13,862 nt of DNA from JAUXLW01 sp964195005. Its GTDB lineage: Bacteria; Actinomycetota; Acidimicrobiia; Spongiisociales; SHLN01. Where the stretch lies: positions 1 through 13,862 of the forward strand of contig CAXMOO010000033.1 in the NCBI GenBank assembly GCA_964195005.1. The letters run 5' to 3'. Position numbers and translations under genes: made by a program. This document shows positions 1 through 6,282 of the stretch, one piece after another; position 1 is the stretch's first letter; every line of letters starts with the position of its first letter. The notes under the pieces are model-generated. The model was not told the origin of the DNA. It did not search any database and saw nothing but the letters and a program-made list of their open reading frames with translations.

Positions 1-577
1 GGGTGGGCTTGGTCTTCAACTCCTCGCTGGGGGCAATTGAGGGGACCAGAGTGACGTGGATATACGCGACGTTGGCCGATCCGACGGCCTTGCGGAATTG
101 ACGAATGGCTTCGAGGAAGGGCAGGATCTCAATGTCGCCGACGGTTCCCCCGACCTCGGTGATGACCACATCGACATCCGGGCTGTCACCGAGCCGGCGA
201 ATGCGCGACTTGATCTCGTCCGTGACATGGGGAATCACCTGAACGGTCGCTCCGAGGAAGTTGCCGCGGCGTTCCTTCTGTATCACGGACATATATACGG
301 AACCGGTGGTGACGTTGGAATCCCGCCGCAGGTTTTCGCCGGTGAAGCGCTCGTAATGACCGAGGTCGAGGTCGGTCTCTCCCCCATCATCGGTGACGAA
401 GACTTCCCCGTGCTCGAACGGGTTCAGGGTGCCGGGGTCGACGTTGAGGTAGGGGTCGAGTTTCTGATTGACCACTCGTAGACCGCGAGCCTTGAGGAGT
501 CGGCCAAGCGAAGCGGCGGTGATGCCTTTACCGAGGCTAGATGTGACTCCCCCAGTCACAAAGACGAACTTCGCCAA
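1..577 (-). CDS. pyrG: CTP synthase, N-terminal part (gene runs off the left edge)
   Basis: CTP synthase makes CTP from UTP, ATP and glutamine in the cytoplasm, the last step of de novo pyrimidine nucleotide synthesis. The 192 visible residues are the start of the amidoligase (synthetase) domain, about a third of a usual 540-550 residue protein; the glutamine amidotransferase domain lies outside the window. The protein begins MAKFVFVTGGVTSSLGKG, with the nucleotide-binding lysine at residue 17, then KLDPYLNVDPGT (39-50), ETDLDLGHYERF from residue 67 (D71 matches the magnesium ligand D72 of E. coli PyrG) and the EVGGTVGDIE motif. The start is a TTG at 575-577, chosen because it places the family N-terminus exactly and has AAGGAG five bases upstream; the ATG four bases before it is in another frame. 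The gene lies 74 bases after nadK, on the same strand. Identity is certain and the start nearly so. Confidence 0.96.
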   Translation of the reverse strand, partial: MAKFVFVTGGVTSSLGKGITAASLGRLLKARGLRVVNQKLDPYLNVDPGTLNPFEHGEVFVTDDGGETDLDLGHYERFTGENLRRDSNVTTGSVYMSVIQKERRGNFLGATVQVIPHVTDEIKSRIRRLGDSPDVDVVITEVGGTVGDIEILPFLEAIRQFRKAVGSANVAYIHVTLVPSIAPSEELKTKPT

Positions 578-582
578 CCATG

Positions 583-588
583 CTCCTT
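583..588 (-). promoter_or_regulatory. Ribosome binding site setting the TTG start of pyrG
   Basis: On the minus strand the bases read AAGGAG, five bases before the TTG start codon. The nearby ATG at 579-581 is out of frame and encodes nothing like CTP synthase, so this site and the family N-terminus together settle the start. Confidence 0.75.
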
Positions 589-651
589 GGACTCCGAGAC
601 GATAGCAGCGACGAGCGGCTCCGATGCGTCCATCGTCTCCAGCCGGGCCCC

Positions 652-1476
652 TTACCCTCCGTCGAGTCCCAGCTTGTGCTGCAGAGTGTGCGGAAAGCGT
701 TGCCGTCCGAAAGTGGCAAATCGGGACGTCTTGTTGCCCCGGGCCACCGTTACCGATTGGCCATTCTCCAGCTCGCCGAGCGTAGTGGCATCCACCTCCA
801 CGCCGATCGGCCGGTCGGTGGATGCCGTGAAGCGCAGGACCCGGTCGGGCTCGAATATGAGCGAGCGGCTGAACAGCGAGTGAGGAGCGACGGCCGACAT
901 GATGATGGCCTGCAACTGTGGTGCTACCGCCGGGCCGCCTGCCGAGAAGCTATACGCGGTGGATCCGGTCGGGCTCGCCACCACAATGCCATCTGCCCGA
1001 AACGTGCGGAAAGGCTGCCCGTCAACCTCCACCGCCAGCCCGACCAGCCTCTGGCTGACGCGCTTGGAGATGACGACATCGTTGAGGGCATACGCCCCGG
1101 GGCCATCGTCAATCTCCGCTCGCAGGGTCATGCGTTCCTCAACCTCCCAGTCGCCGGCCACAAGCCGCTCCAGCATCAAAGGGATTTCCGTTTGCTCGAT
1201 CTCGGCCAGGAACCCCACCCGCCCAAGATTGATCCCGAGAATCGGAACATCGAGCACCAGCCCTCGTTGCACCGCCTCGAGGACGGTGCCGTCCCCCCCG
1301 ATCGAAACAAGCAGATCGGGTATGACCGATCCGTCAGAATGGACACCCGAAAGTTGGTCGGCATCATCGGCGGCAGCCACAACCTCAATCCCCAACTTGT
1401 CGGCGGCACTGACGAACTCCTGGCCCACCTTTGCCGCTTCCGGCCGGGTCGGATGAACGACGAGCCCGATAATCAT
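652..1476 (-). CDS. nadK: NAD kinase
   Basis: This is ATP (or polyphosphate)-NAD kinase, which phosphorylates NAD to NADP in the cytosol and so supplies the NADP(H) pool. The 274-residue protein has the usual bacterial length. It carries the GGDGT nucleotide-binding motif at residues 60-64, GINLGRVGFL (81-90), LNDVV (131-135) for NAD binding, and the conserved DGIVVASPTGSTAYSFSAGGP region around 162-182. The start is an ATG at 1474-1476 that overlaps the tlyA stop as ATGA and has GGGAG five bases upstream, so translational coupling to tlyA is likely. The tlyA-nadK pairing is the normal actinobacterial order. In M. tuberculosis recN, Rv1697 and Rv1698 follow before pyrG; here pyrG follows directly. 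Identity is essentially certain. Confidence 0.97.
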   Translation of the reverse strand: MIIGLVVHPTRPEAAKVGQEFVSAADKLGIEVVAAADDADQLSGVHSDGSVIPDLLVSIGGDGTVLEAVQRGLVLDVPILGINLGRVGFLAEIEQTEIPLMLERLVAGDWEVEERMTLRAEIDDGPGAYALNDVVISKRVSQRLVGLAVEVDGQPFRTFRADGIVVASPTGSTAYSFSAGGPAVAPQLQAIIMSAVAPHSLFSRSLIFEPDRVLRFTASTDRPIGVEVDATTLGELENGQSVTVARGNKTSRFATFGRQRFPHTLQHKLGLDGG

Positions 1477-2294
1477 TGGTTCTCCCGCAAGGGCTCGCCA
1501 AGGCGCACGGCTTCCTCCAGAGTCCGGTCTAGTTCTCCGGGGTCGAGAGTGGTTCCCAGCCCTGGCTGGAGTAATACCAGGAACTCCCTGTTGCCGGAAG
1601 ACGCTCCTCGCAGCGGGCTCAATGTCAGGCCACCGGTCCGCAGGCCGGAGGCGGTCCCGGCTGCAACAATCCGCTGGATGGCCTGCCGCCAGAGGCGGGG
1701 ATCCTCCACCACGCCACCCCGTCCTACCTCGGCCTTCCCGACCTCGAACTGGGGCTTGATGAGAAGCACGGCTCGACCTTCCGCTCCGACTAATCCGGCG
1801 ATGACATCCATCACCAGCTCCAGCGAGATAAAAGACAGGTCGCCGACGACCAGATCGAAGGGGGCGTCCACGTTGGAGGGGTCGAGGAACCTCACATTGG
1901 TTCGCTCGAGAACCCTTACCTGTTCATCCTCTCGCAGCCGGAAATCGAGCTGACCGTATCCGACGTCGACGGCAACCACCTGACGAGCGCCGCTCTGGAG
2001 CAGACAGTCGGTGAAACCGCCGGTCGAGGCGCCGAGATCAATCGCCCGCGCTCCGTTCACGTCGATCTCAAAAACCGTGAGAGCGTGCGCCAGCTTCTCT
2101 CCACCCCGACTCACGTAGCGGGACGACTCGGCCAGCACCTCCAATGGAGTTTCAGCGTCGACCAGCGTGGCCGCCTTCGGAGTGACGATTCCCCCCACCT
2201 GCACCTGGCCCTCGTTTATGGCCAGCCGCGCCGCCGACCGGCTTCGAAACAGCCGCCGTCTAACCAACTCACTATCGAGTCGTACCCGGCTCAG
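1473..2294 (-). CDS. tlyA: TlyA family 16S/23S rRNA 2'-O-methyltransferase (hemolysin A family)
   Basis: TlyA methylates ribose 2'-OH groups in 16S rRNA (C1409) and 23S rRNA (C1920) using S-adenosylmethionine; its loss gives capreomycin resistance in mycobacteria. With the CTG start at 2292-2294 the protein is 273 residues, close to the family norm. It has an N-terminal S4 RNA-binding domain (about 4-60; RLDSELVRRRLFRSRS), SRGGEKL (62-68), and an FtsJ-like Rossmann domain with the SAM motif IDLGASTGGFTD (85-96), GDLSF (151-155) and LIKPQFE (178-184), which include the expected catalytic Asp and Lys. A TTG at 2265-2267 would give a longer-spaced start without a ribosome site and would cut the S4 domain. 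CTG is preferred because it restores the family N-terminus, overlaps the upstream stop as CTGA and follows GGAGGAGG. The 3' end overlaps nadK by four bases. Confidence 0.93.
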   Translation of the reverse strand: MSRVRLDSELVRRRLFRSRSAARLAINEGQVQVGGIVTPKAATLVDAETPLEVLAESSRYVSRGGEKLAHALTVFEIDVNGARAIDLGASTGGFTDCLLQSGARQVVAVDVGYGQLDFRLREDEQVRVLERTNVRFLDPSNVDAPFDLVVGDLSFISLELVMDVIAGLVGAEGRAVLLIKPQFEVGKAEVGRGGVVEDPRLWRQAIQRIVAAGTASGLRTGGLTLSPLRGASSGNREFLVLLQPGLGTTLDPGELDRTLEEAVRLGEPLRENQ

Positions 2295-2461
2295 GGAGCC
2301 TCCTCCGGGCTTTCCTGCTCGGCCGGCGGGGGGCTCGAGGCCTCCAGCTTCTCCGTGAGATCCGCTGCGAGCTCGTCCGCGATGTCGGGAGCGTCGGCGG
2401 AATCTGCTGCCGCGAGGTCGGAAAGCATCTTGTCAGTTTGCGTAGTATCCATAGTTGCCAT
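2291..2461 (-). CDS. Small conserved-position hypothetical protein (56 aa), Rv1693-like by location
   Basis: A 56-residue acidic protein of unknown function. It starts at ATG 2459-2461 with GGAGG exactly five bases upstream; longer readings into the divergent gene have no such support. Residues about 9-36 (LSDLAAADSADAPDIADELA and on) look like one or two amphipathic, Ala/Asp-rich helices, followed by a Pro/Glu-rich tail. There is no signal peptide, membrane segment or cysteine. Its stop overlaps the tlyA start as CTGA, so the two are probably translated together. In M. tuberculosis a small hypothetical gene (Rv1693, 58 aa) sits at the same place between a HAD phosphatase and tlyA. I take this as its positional counterpart; homology is inferred, not aligned. 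A role linked to TlyA or ribosome modification is possible but unproven. Confidence 0.8.
   Translation of the reverse strand: MATMDTTQTDKMLSDLAAADSADAPDIADELAADLTEKLEASSPPPAEQESPEEAP
2299..2306 (-). promoter_or_regulatory. Strong ribosome binding site before the CTG start of tlyA
   Basis: The minus strand reads GGAGGAGG, ending four bases before CTG. It lies inside the last codons of the upstream 56-residue gene, where it encodes Glu-Glu. It is the only good Shine-Dalgarno match near the tlyA N-terminus and there is no ATG, GTG or TTG at the matching distance, so it is the main support for the unusual start. Confidence 0.7.
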
Positions 2462-2491
2462 TATCGCCTCCGGCGAGAGAGGAAACCGGCT

Positions 2492-3235
2492 TTGATCCCG
2501 ATCCGAGATGTGAACCCAACGGTTATCCGCCCCGTTCTCACCCTCGCCATCATTGCAGTCAACATTTTCGTCTTCTTTTCCATCCAGCCGCATGGTGACC
2601 TCGCCGAGGAGCATGATTTCGTTTACGAGTACGCGGCGATACCTTGCGAAATATCCACGAATGAGTCGCTGAGCCTACGCGAGATCAACAGCGTCAACAA
2701 CGATGAATGCATCGACGGCGATGAGGAGTTCTTTGCTGAGAAGATCATCGCCTTCAGTGTGCTGGCTTCCATGTTCTTGCACGGAAGCCTCTTTCACCTC
2801 GGTTTCAATCTCTGGTCGTTGTGGATCTTTGGGAATAACGTCGAGGAAGCCTTCGGAAGAGCTGGATACCTAGCCATGTACCTCGGCGGCGGGATTGTCG
2901 CCACGCTGGGTTACGCCTACTTGAACAACGACTCGACCATCCCACTCGTTGGGGCCTCCGGGGCGATCGCGGCCGTGATGGGCGCATACCTGGTGCTCTA
3001 TCCAACCCATCGCATTCTCAGCCTGTTCGGGTTCTTCTTTATCCCGGTCCCAGCCGCGCTGTTTATCGGAATCTGGTTGGTGGGGCAGTTCGGGATCGAC
3101 CCGGCTTCGAACGTGGCGTGGGAAGCCCACGTCGTCGGCCTGCTATTTGGCGCCCTGCTCGCCCTGGTTTTCCGCAACCGGCTCTGGGATCGCGTCAAGT
3201 CTCATCAAACGACCCGCTGGCCACACGCTCCCTGA
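2492..3235 (+). CDS. Rhomboid family intramembrane serine protease
   Basis: Rhomboids cleave membrane proteins within the lipid bilayer. This 247-residue integral membrane protein starts MIPIRDVNPT (TTG at 2492-2494, AGAGG about nine bases upstream); an ATG at 2438 would add 18 unrelated residues. The N-terminal helix is about 13-30. The membrane core holds FLHGSLFHLGFN with H97, H102 and N106, the catalytic serine in GASG (S156) and the catalytic histidine in WEAHVVG (H213), so the active site is complete. Between helix 1 and the core lies an acidic loop of about 50 residues, probably outside the cytoplasm, with two cysteines (C52, C73). It is the only plus-strand gene, divergent from the 56-residue gene with 30 bases between the starts and convergent with the HAD gene. 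Substrate is unknown. Confidence 0.93.
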   Translation: MIPIRDVNPTVIRPVLTLAIIAVNIFVFFSIQPHGDLAEEHDFVYEYAAIPCEISTNESLSLREINSVNNDECIDGDEEFFAEKIIAFSVLASMFLHGSLFHLGFNLWSLWIFGNNVEEAFGRAGYLAMYLGGGIVATLGYAYLNNDSTIPLVGASGAIAAVMGAYLVLYPTHRILSLFGFFFIPVPAALFIGIWLVGQFGIDPASNVAWEAHVVGLLFGALLALVFRNRLWDRVKSHQTTRWPHAP

Positions 3236-3243
3236 GTGGGATA

Positions 3244-3271
3244 GGCAGTCGGCAATCGGCAGTCGGCAGTA
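3244..3271. repeat. Four tandem copies of a 7-base repeat in a convergent gene gap
   Basis: The plus strand reads GGCAGTC, GGCAATC, GGCAGTC, GGCAGTA, four 7-base units with two mismatches overall. It lies nine bases after the rhomboid stop, in the 69-base gap between convergent genes, and forms the left arm of the inverted repeats described separately. It could be a scar of slippage or a copy of a dispersed intergenic repeat. Confidence 0.7.
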
Positions 3272-3302
3272 ATTCTTGCTGACTGCTGATGGCCGATTAC
3301 TG
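3254..3302. terminator. Possible two-way terminator hairpin between convergent genes
   Basis: Two alternative foldings are visible. One pairs AATCGG (3254-3259) with CCGATT (3293-3298) and GCAGTC (3259-3264) with GACTGC (3281-3286), with a bulge. The other pairs CAGTAAT (3267-3273) perfectly with ATTACTG (3296-3302). Convergent genes end on both sides, so a two-way terminator is expected here. There is no T-rich tract on either side, so this is not a classical intrinsic terminator. Confidence 0.4.
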
Positions 3303-3304
3303 AT

Positions 3305-4072
3305 CTAGATCCCCAGCAACGACGGTAGGTCGGCGACAGTGTCGAGAACGTGATCCGGTTGTGGCACGACTTCGGCTTCGGGAGGAGTCACCCCACTGAG
3401 TACCAACACCGTGGTCCAACCCTCGGCCACGCCCAGTGCCAGATCGGTTTCGGGCCGATCACCCACAACGAGACTCTCTCCCACCGACAAACGGTCGCGG
3501 AGCAACTTGCGCATCGCAGCATGGGGCTTGCCGGCCACCTCGGGCTCCACTCCGGTGGCGGCCTGCACGGCCGCCACCAGCGCCCCCGCCCCCGGCCACA
3601 GTCCTTCCGGGGTTGGGTAGGTGACATCGACGTTGGTGGCAATGAATCGGGCACCATTGGACACCGCCATAACCGCCGCAGTGAGCCCTTCGTAGGACAG
3701 TCCCGGATCGAGCCCAACTATCACGACACCGGCGTCTCGCCAATCCTCCACCATTGTCAGGCCTCTCTCGGCAAGGGCAGATTGAGCGCCCGCCGCACCG
3801 AAGAGGAGGACGGGCCCTTCCTCAACCGTCACCATGGCCGCGGCGGCTTGTGCTGACGAAACCACTTGCTCCGCTTGGGCCTCAAAGCCCGTCAGTGTGG
3901 CAATCTTCTTCGCCGTCTCATGAACCGTCCTGGTGGAGTTGTTGGTGACAAAAACGATTTCGAGCCCGGCAACCGCCACCCTGGCAAGCGTTTCCCCGGC
4001 GCCCGGGACTGCTTCTTCTCCCCGATAAAGGACTCCGTCGAGGTCAAATATCAGGTTCCTGGGGACCCTCAT
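3305..4072 (-). CDS. HAD-IIA family phosphatase (NagD / glycerol-3-phosphate phosphatase type)
   Basis: A 255-residue HAD-superfamily hydrolase with a C2 cap. Motif I is DLDGVLYRG with D10 (nucleophile) and D12, motif II is TNNS (43-46), the lysine of motif III is in GKPH (K182), and motif IV is GDRPETD with D205 and D210; TNVDVTYPTPEG (147-157) is a typical substrate-loop motif of the subclass. Such enzymes dephosphorylate small phosphoesters. In M. tuberculosis the protein at the matching place, Rv1692, is a D,L-glycerol-3-phosphate phosphatase that recycles glycerophospholipid head groups, and the same role is a fair guess here. The ATG at 4070-4072 overlaps the stop of the upstream peptidase gene as ATGA and follows GGTGGAG; an earlier in-frame start at 4126 would overlap that gene by about 58 bases and adds residues that do not fit. 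It is the last gene of the six-gene chain. Confidence 0.9.
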   Translation of the reverse strand: MRVPRNLIFDLDGVLYRGEEAVPGAGETLARVAVAGLEIVFVTNNSTRTVHETAKKIATLTGFEAQAEQVVSSAQAAAAMVTVEEGPVLLFGAAGAQSALAERGLTMVEDWRDAGVVIVGLDPGLSYEGLTAAVMAVSNGARFIATNVDVTYPTPEGLWPGAGALVAAVQAATGVEPEVAGKPHAAMRKLLRDRLSVGESLVVGDRPETDLALGVAEGWTTVLVLSGVTPPEAEVVPQPDHVLDTVADLPSLLGI

Positions 4073-5409
4073 TTCTCCACCGAGTGGACGCCGAATCGGG
4101 AGATCGTCGTCGCCAGGAAGTCGCAAGTCAAGCCAATGGAATCCTCGCTTATCCTCTCGTTATGCCCATGAAACATGGCGCCGAACTCCCCGGGGCCAAT
4201 CCGGTTGTCGAACAGTGCGGCCCCGTAGGCCACAACCCCTTTCGAGCGAAAAAAGCGTGCGTCGGTCGTGCCACTGATGAGGTTGGCGAAACGGTGCCTG
4301 GTCCCGGCCACTTCCTCGAAGCCATCACCTACCGCTTCCCACAGGGGCCCTGCCGTCGGAGACGAGCCCGCCGGGTAATCCATGATCGGCTCCACCTCGA
4401 GCCGATCGTAGAGATCACTCCCCAACACCTTACGCAAGTGGTCCTCGACTGTTGTCTCGTCCTGGCCGGGAAGAGCGCGAATATCGACCTCGACCGCCCC
4501 CGACTCGGCGATCATATTCGCCTTGATGCCGCCGTCGACCAGATTGGGGCTGACCGTAAGGTGGGTGAGTGCGTGAGCCAACCGGGCCATCAATGGGTCC
4601 ACGGCCGCCAACGCCTCGATGGCACCGTCGATCTCGTCGGGATCCAACAAGGACGCTGCGACCTCGTCGCCGAGCCCAAGCGCCTCGACGATCGACCGCC
4701 ACTCAGATGTGATTTCTACCGGAGTGGGGGCTTCAGCAAGGCGGGCAATTGCCAGACCCAAATCGATAACGGCGTTCTCCTGGCCATACGGTTGGCTGCC
4801 GTGGCCCGGGACTCCGCGGGCAGTCAGGCGACGCCAGTAGGGTCCCTTTTCGGCAACGCTCACTGGATAGGCGGGCCCGGTGCTGGTGGGGATCGGGGGA
4901 TACCCCACTTCGGTGAGCAGGTATTGGCAGTCGACCGCATCGGGATGGTTGTCGAGGATCCATTTGGCGCCGAGAAACCCACCCGCCTCTTCGTCTGCGG
5001 TGGCTAGATAGATCAGGTCGCCGGGTAGCGGAGGTAGTTCACCACTGAGGTAGGGGCGGAACGCCGCCGCCATGGCAGCGGCCATGTTGAGCATGTCCAC
5101 CGTTCCCCGGCCCCAAATGAACCCATCCGTGCGATTGCCACCAAAGGGGTCGTGCTCCCAGCCATCCGCGTTGGCGGGCACCACATCGAGGTGGGTCATC
5201 AGTGCAAGTGTTGGGGCAACGCCTGATCCGGGTACCCGAAACACCACGCTCTGACGGCCGGGGTGAGGCTCGAAGACCTGCCCTTCAGCTCCGAGAAAGC
5301 TCTGGAGCGTGGCCACCGAGCGATACTCTTGACCACCATCATCGGTGCCGTCATTGACGCATTCATTACGAATCAAAGAGACCAGAAGATCTACGGCATC
5401 GGACTTCAT
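4069..5409 (-). CDS. M20 family metallopeptidase / amidohydrolase
   Basis: A 446-residue zinc-dependent M20 hydrolase (dipeptidase, ArgE and succinyl-diaminopimelate desuccinylase family), cytoplasmic since no signal peptide is visible. The two-metal site is complete: H73 and D75 in THLDVVP, D105 in GRGTVDML, the catalytic and ligand glutamates E140-E141 in ADEEAG, E167 in LLTEVG, and H414 in FHGHNER near the C-terminus. GVPGHGSQP (about 199-207) marks the inserted dimerisation domain, where H203 normally completes the partner's active site. Substrate cannot be told from sequence; actinobacterial relatives are usually listed as M20/M25/M40 peptidases. The ATG at 5407-5409 overlaps the NUDIX stop as ATGA and is preferred to a GTG nine bases earlier. 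Its own stop overlaps the HAD start in the same way, so it is very likely part of a co-translated chain. Confidence 0.92.
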   Translation of the reverse strand: MKSDAVDLLVSLIRNECVNDGTDDGGQEYRSVATLQSFLGAEGQVFEPHPGRQSVVFRVPGSGVAPTLALMTHLDVVPANADGWEHDPFGGNRTDGFIWGRGTVDMLNMAAAMAAAFRPYLSGELPPLPGDLIYLATADEEAGGFLGAKWILDNHPDAVDCQYLLTEVGYPPIPTSTGPAYPVSVAEKGPYWRRLTARGVPGHGSQPYGQENAVIDLGLAIARLAEAPTPVEITSEWRSIVEALGLGDEVAASLLDPDEIDGAIEALAAVDPLMARLAHALTHLTVSPNLVDGGIKANMIAESGAVEVDIRALPGQDETTVEDHLRKVLGSDLYDRLEVEPIMDYPAGSSPTAGPLWEAVGDGFEEVAGTRHRFANLISGTTDARFFRSKGVVAYGAALFDNRIGPGEFGAMFHGHNERISEDSIGLTCDFLATTISRFGVHSVEK

Positions 5410-5807
5410 AACGGCCACAACTGGTCTACGAGGTCGTACATCGTGTCAACCATAGGGTGTTGGCGGAGCCCGGTAATTGGGACCCACGCCACCGCGGCCG
5501 CATCGTCCCCGGCGACAGCCTCGCCGCGGCCCTCGGCCCAAAAGTCCACGATCATGAAATGCCACTCAGGGGGCTGGCCCGGGCCAATGGAATCTCCCGC
5601 CCACGCCACATCTCCCACTTCGACCGTCAAACTTGTCTCCTCCCGGGTTTCGCGAACGACCGCATCTCGTAAGGTCTCCCCCGGCTCCACCCGTCCGCCG
5701 GGCAGCGCCCACAAACCAAGGCCCGGCGGAGCCGACCTCTCTACTAGAAGCAGCCGACCGTCATCGACCACAACTGCCCCCACGACGATTTCGACGTGGT
5801 CAGTCAT
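5406..5807 (-). CDS. NUDIX hydrolase
   Basis: A 133-residue single-domain NUDIX protein, which would cleave a nucleoside diphosphate linked to another group. The NUDIX box runs from G38 to L60: GRVEPGE with E44, then RETREETSL with R52, E53, E56 and E57 for metal binding and catalysis. It fits the consensus except that the usual glycine near the end is S59. ALPGG precedes the box, as normal. The N-terminus (VEIVVGAVVVDDGRLLLVER) is the usual first strand pair. Substrate is not evident; ADP-ribose or oxidised nucleotides are common in the family. The ATG at 5805-5807 overlaps the upstream acetyltransferase by eight bases, and the stop overlaps the M20 gene by four. Confidence 0.9.
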   Translation of the reverse strand: MTDHVEIVVGAVVVDDGRLLLVERSAPPGLGLWALPGGRVEPGETLRDAVVRETREETSLTVEVGDVAWAGDSIGPGQPPEWHFMIVDFWAEGRGEAVAGDDAAAVAWVPITGLRQHPMVDTMYDLVDQLWPL

Positions 5808-6282
5808 CCTGGTGGTTCATGATGATGAACCGGGCCGAGAATCCCCCGGCCTCGAAGAAGTTCTTGGCCAGCCTATGTCCCGGTAACACATGGGCGTCAA
5901 ACAATTTGTGCCCCGAACTGCGGAACTCCCTCATGACGATGTCGCGCATTGCTTCGCCAACTCCCACCTCTCGAGCCGACTCCTCGGTGAATACGAGCTT
6001 GATGGTCCCTACCCGCTTACCGTCAGCCTGGGGCAGTAGCGGCAGCGACTCGGCGAGGATGAAGCCGAAGGGGACGTCGTCGGCAAGGCCGAAGTAAACC
6101 AGTACGTCAGGATCGGCTACGGCGTCCGCCAGCGCCTGGCTCACCGGCTCCGGAAGCCCATCAGCCTCGCGCCACAGTCCCCGCAGTCCCGCCATCTCTT
6201 CCTCGAGGAGGCGATAGAGCCTCACCAGAGTTTCCAGGTCGTCGGCGGTCGCCGGGCGGGCTGAAATATCGAGCGGCTTCAA
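5800..6282 (-). CDS. GNAT family N-acetyltransferase
   Basis: A GNAT-fold protein that would transfer an acetyl group from acetyl-CoA to an amine. From the TTG start it is 160 residues. ISARPATADDLETLVRLY is the typical first strand and helix; YFGLADDVPFGFILAE is the central hairpin; VGTIKLVFTEESAREVGVGEAM carries the acetyl-CoA pyrophosphate loop (R104 to G109, RxxGxG type); and the C-terminal NFFEAGGFSARFIIM is the usual end of the fold. The acceptor is unknown. The start is uncertain. TTG at 6280-6282 overlaps the stop of the mannosyltransferase gene as TTGA, which matches the packing of the neighbours, but ATG at 6307-6309 and a start at 6348 are possible and would overlap that gene by 31 or 70 bases. 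No clear ribosome binding site decides it. Confidence 0.85.
   Translation of the reverse strand: MKPLDISARPATADDLETLVRLYRLLEEEMAGLRGLWREADGLPEPVSQALADAVADPDVLVYFGLADDVPFGFILAESLPLLPQADGKRVGTIKLVFTEESAREVGVGEAMRDIVMREFRSSGHKLFDAHVLPGHRLAKNFFEAGGFSARFIIMNHQDD

Noticed and set aside
580..1953. Long plus-strand open frame of 457 codons opposite nadK and tlyA
   Set aside because: It runs antisense to two genes with complete family motifs, is Arg/Pro/Ser-rich low-quality sequence, and matches no family. It is a by-product of GC-rich codon use.
2430..2464. Possible promoter for the rhomboid gene (TTGTCA and CATTAT)
   Set aside because: The spacing is 23 bases, too long for a standard promoter, and no better pair is visible.
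2462..2614. Longer form of the 56-residue protein starting at 2614
   Set aside because: It would lie opposite the rhomboid N-terminus, and the internal ATG at 2461 has a perfect GGAGG at five bases.
4084..5007. Plus-strand open frame of 307 codons opposite the M20 peptidase
   Set aside because: Antisense to a gene with a complete two-metal active site; no motifs, and no ribosome binding site of note.
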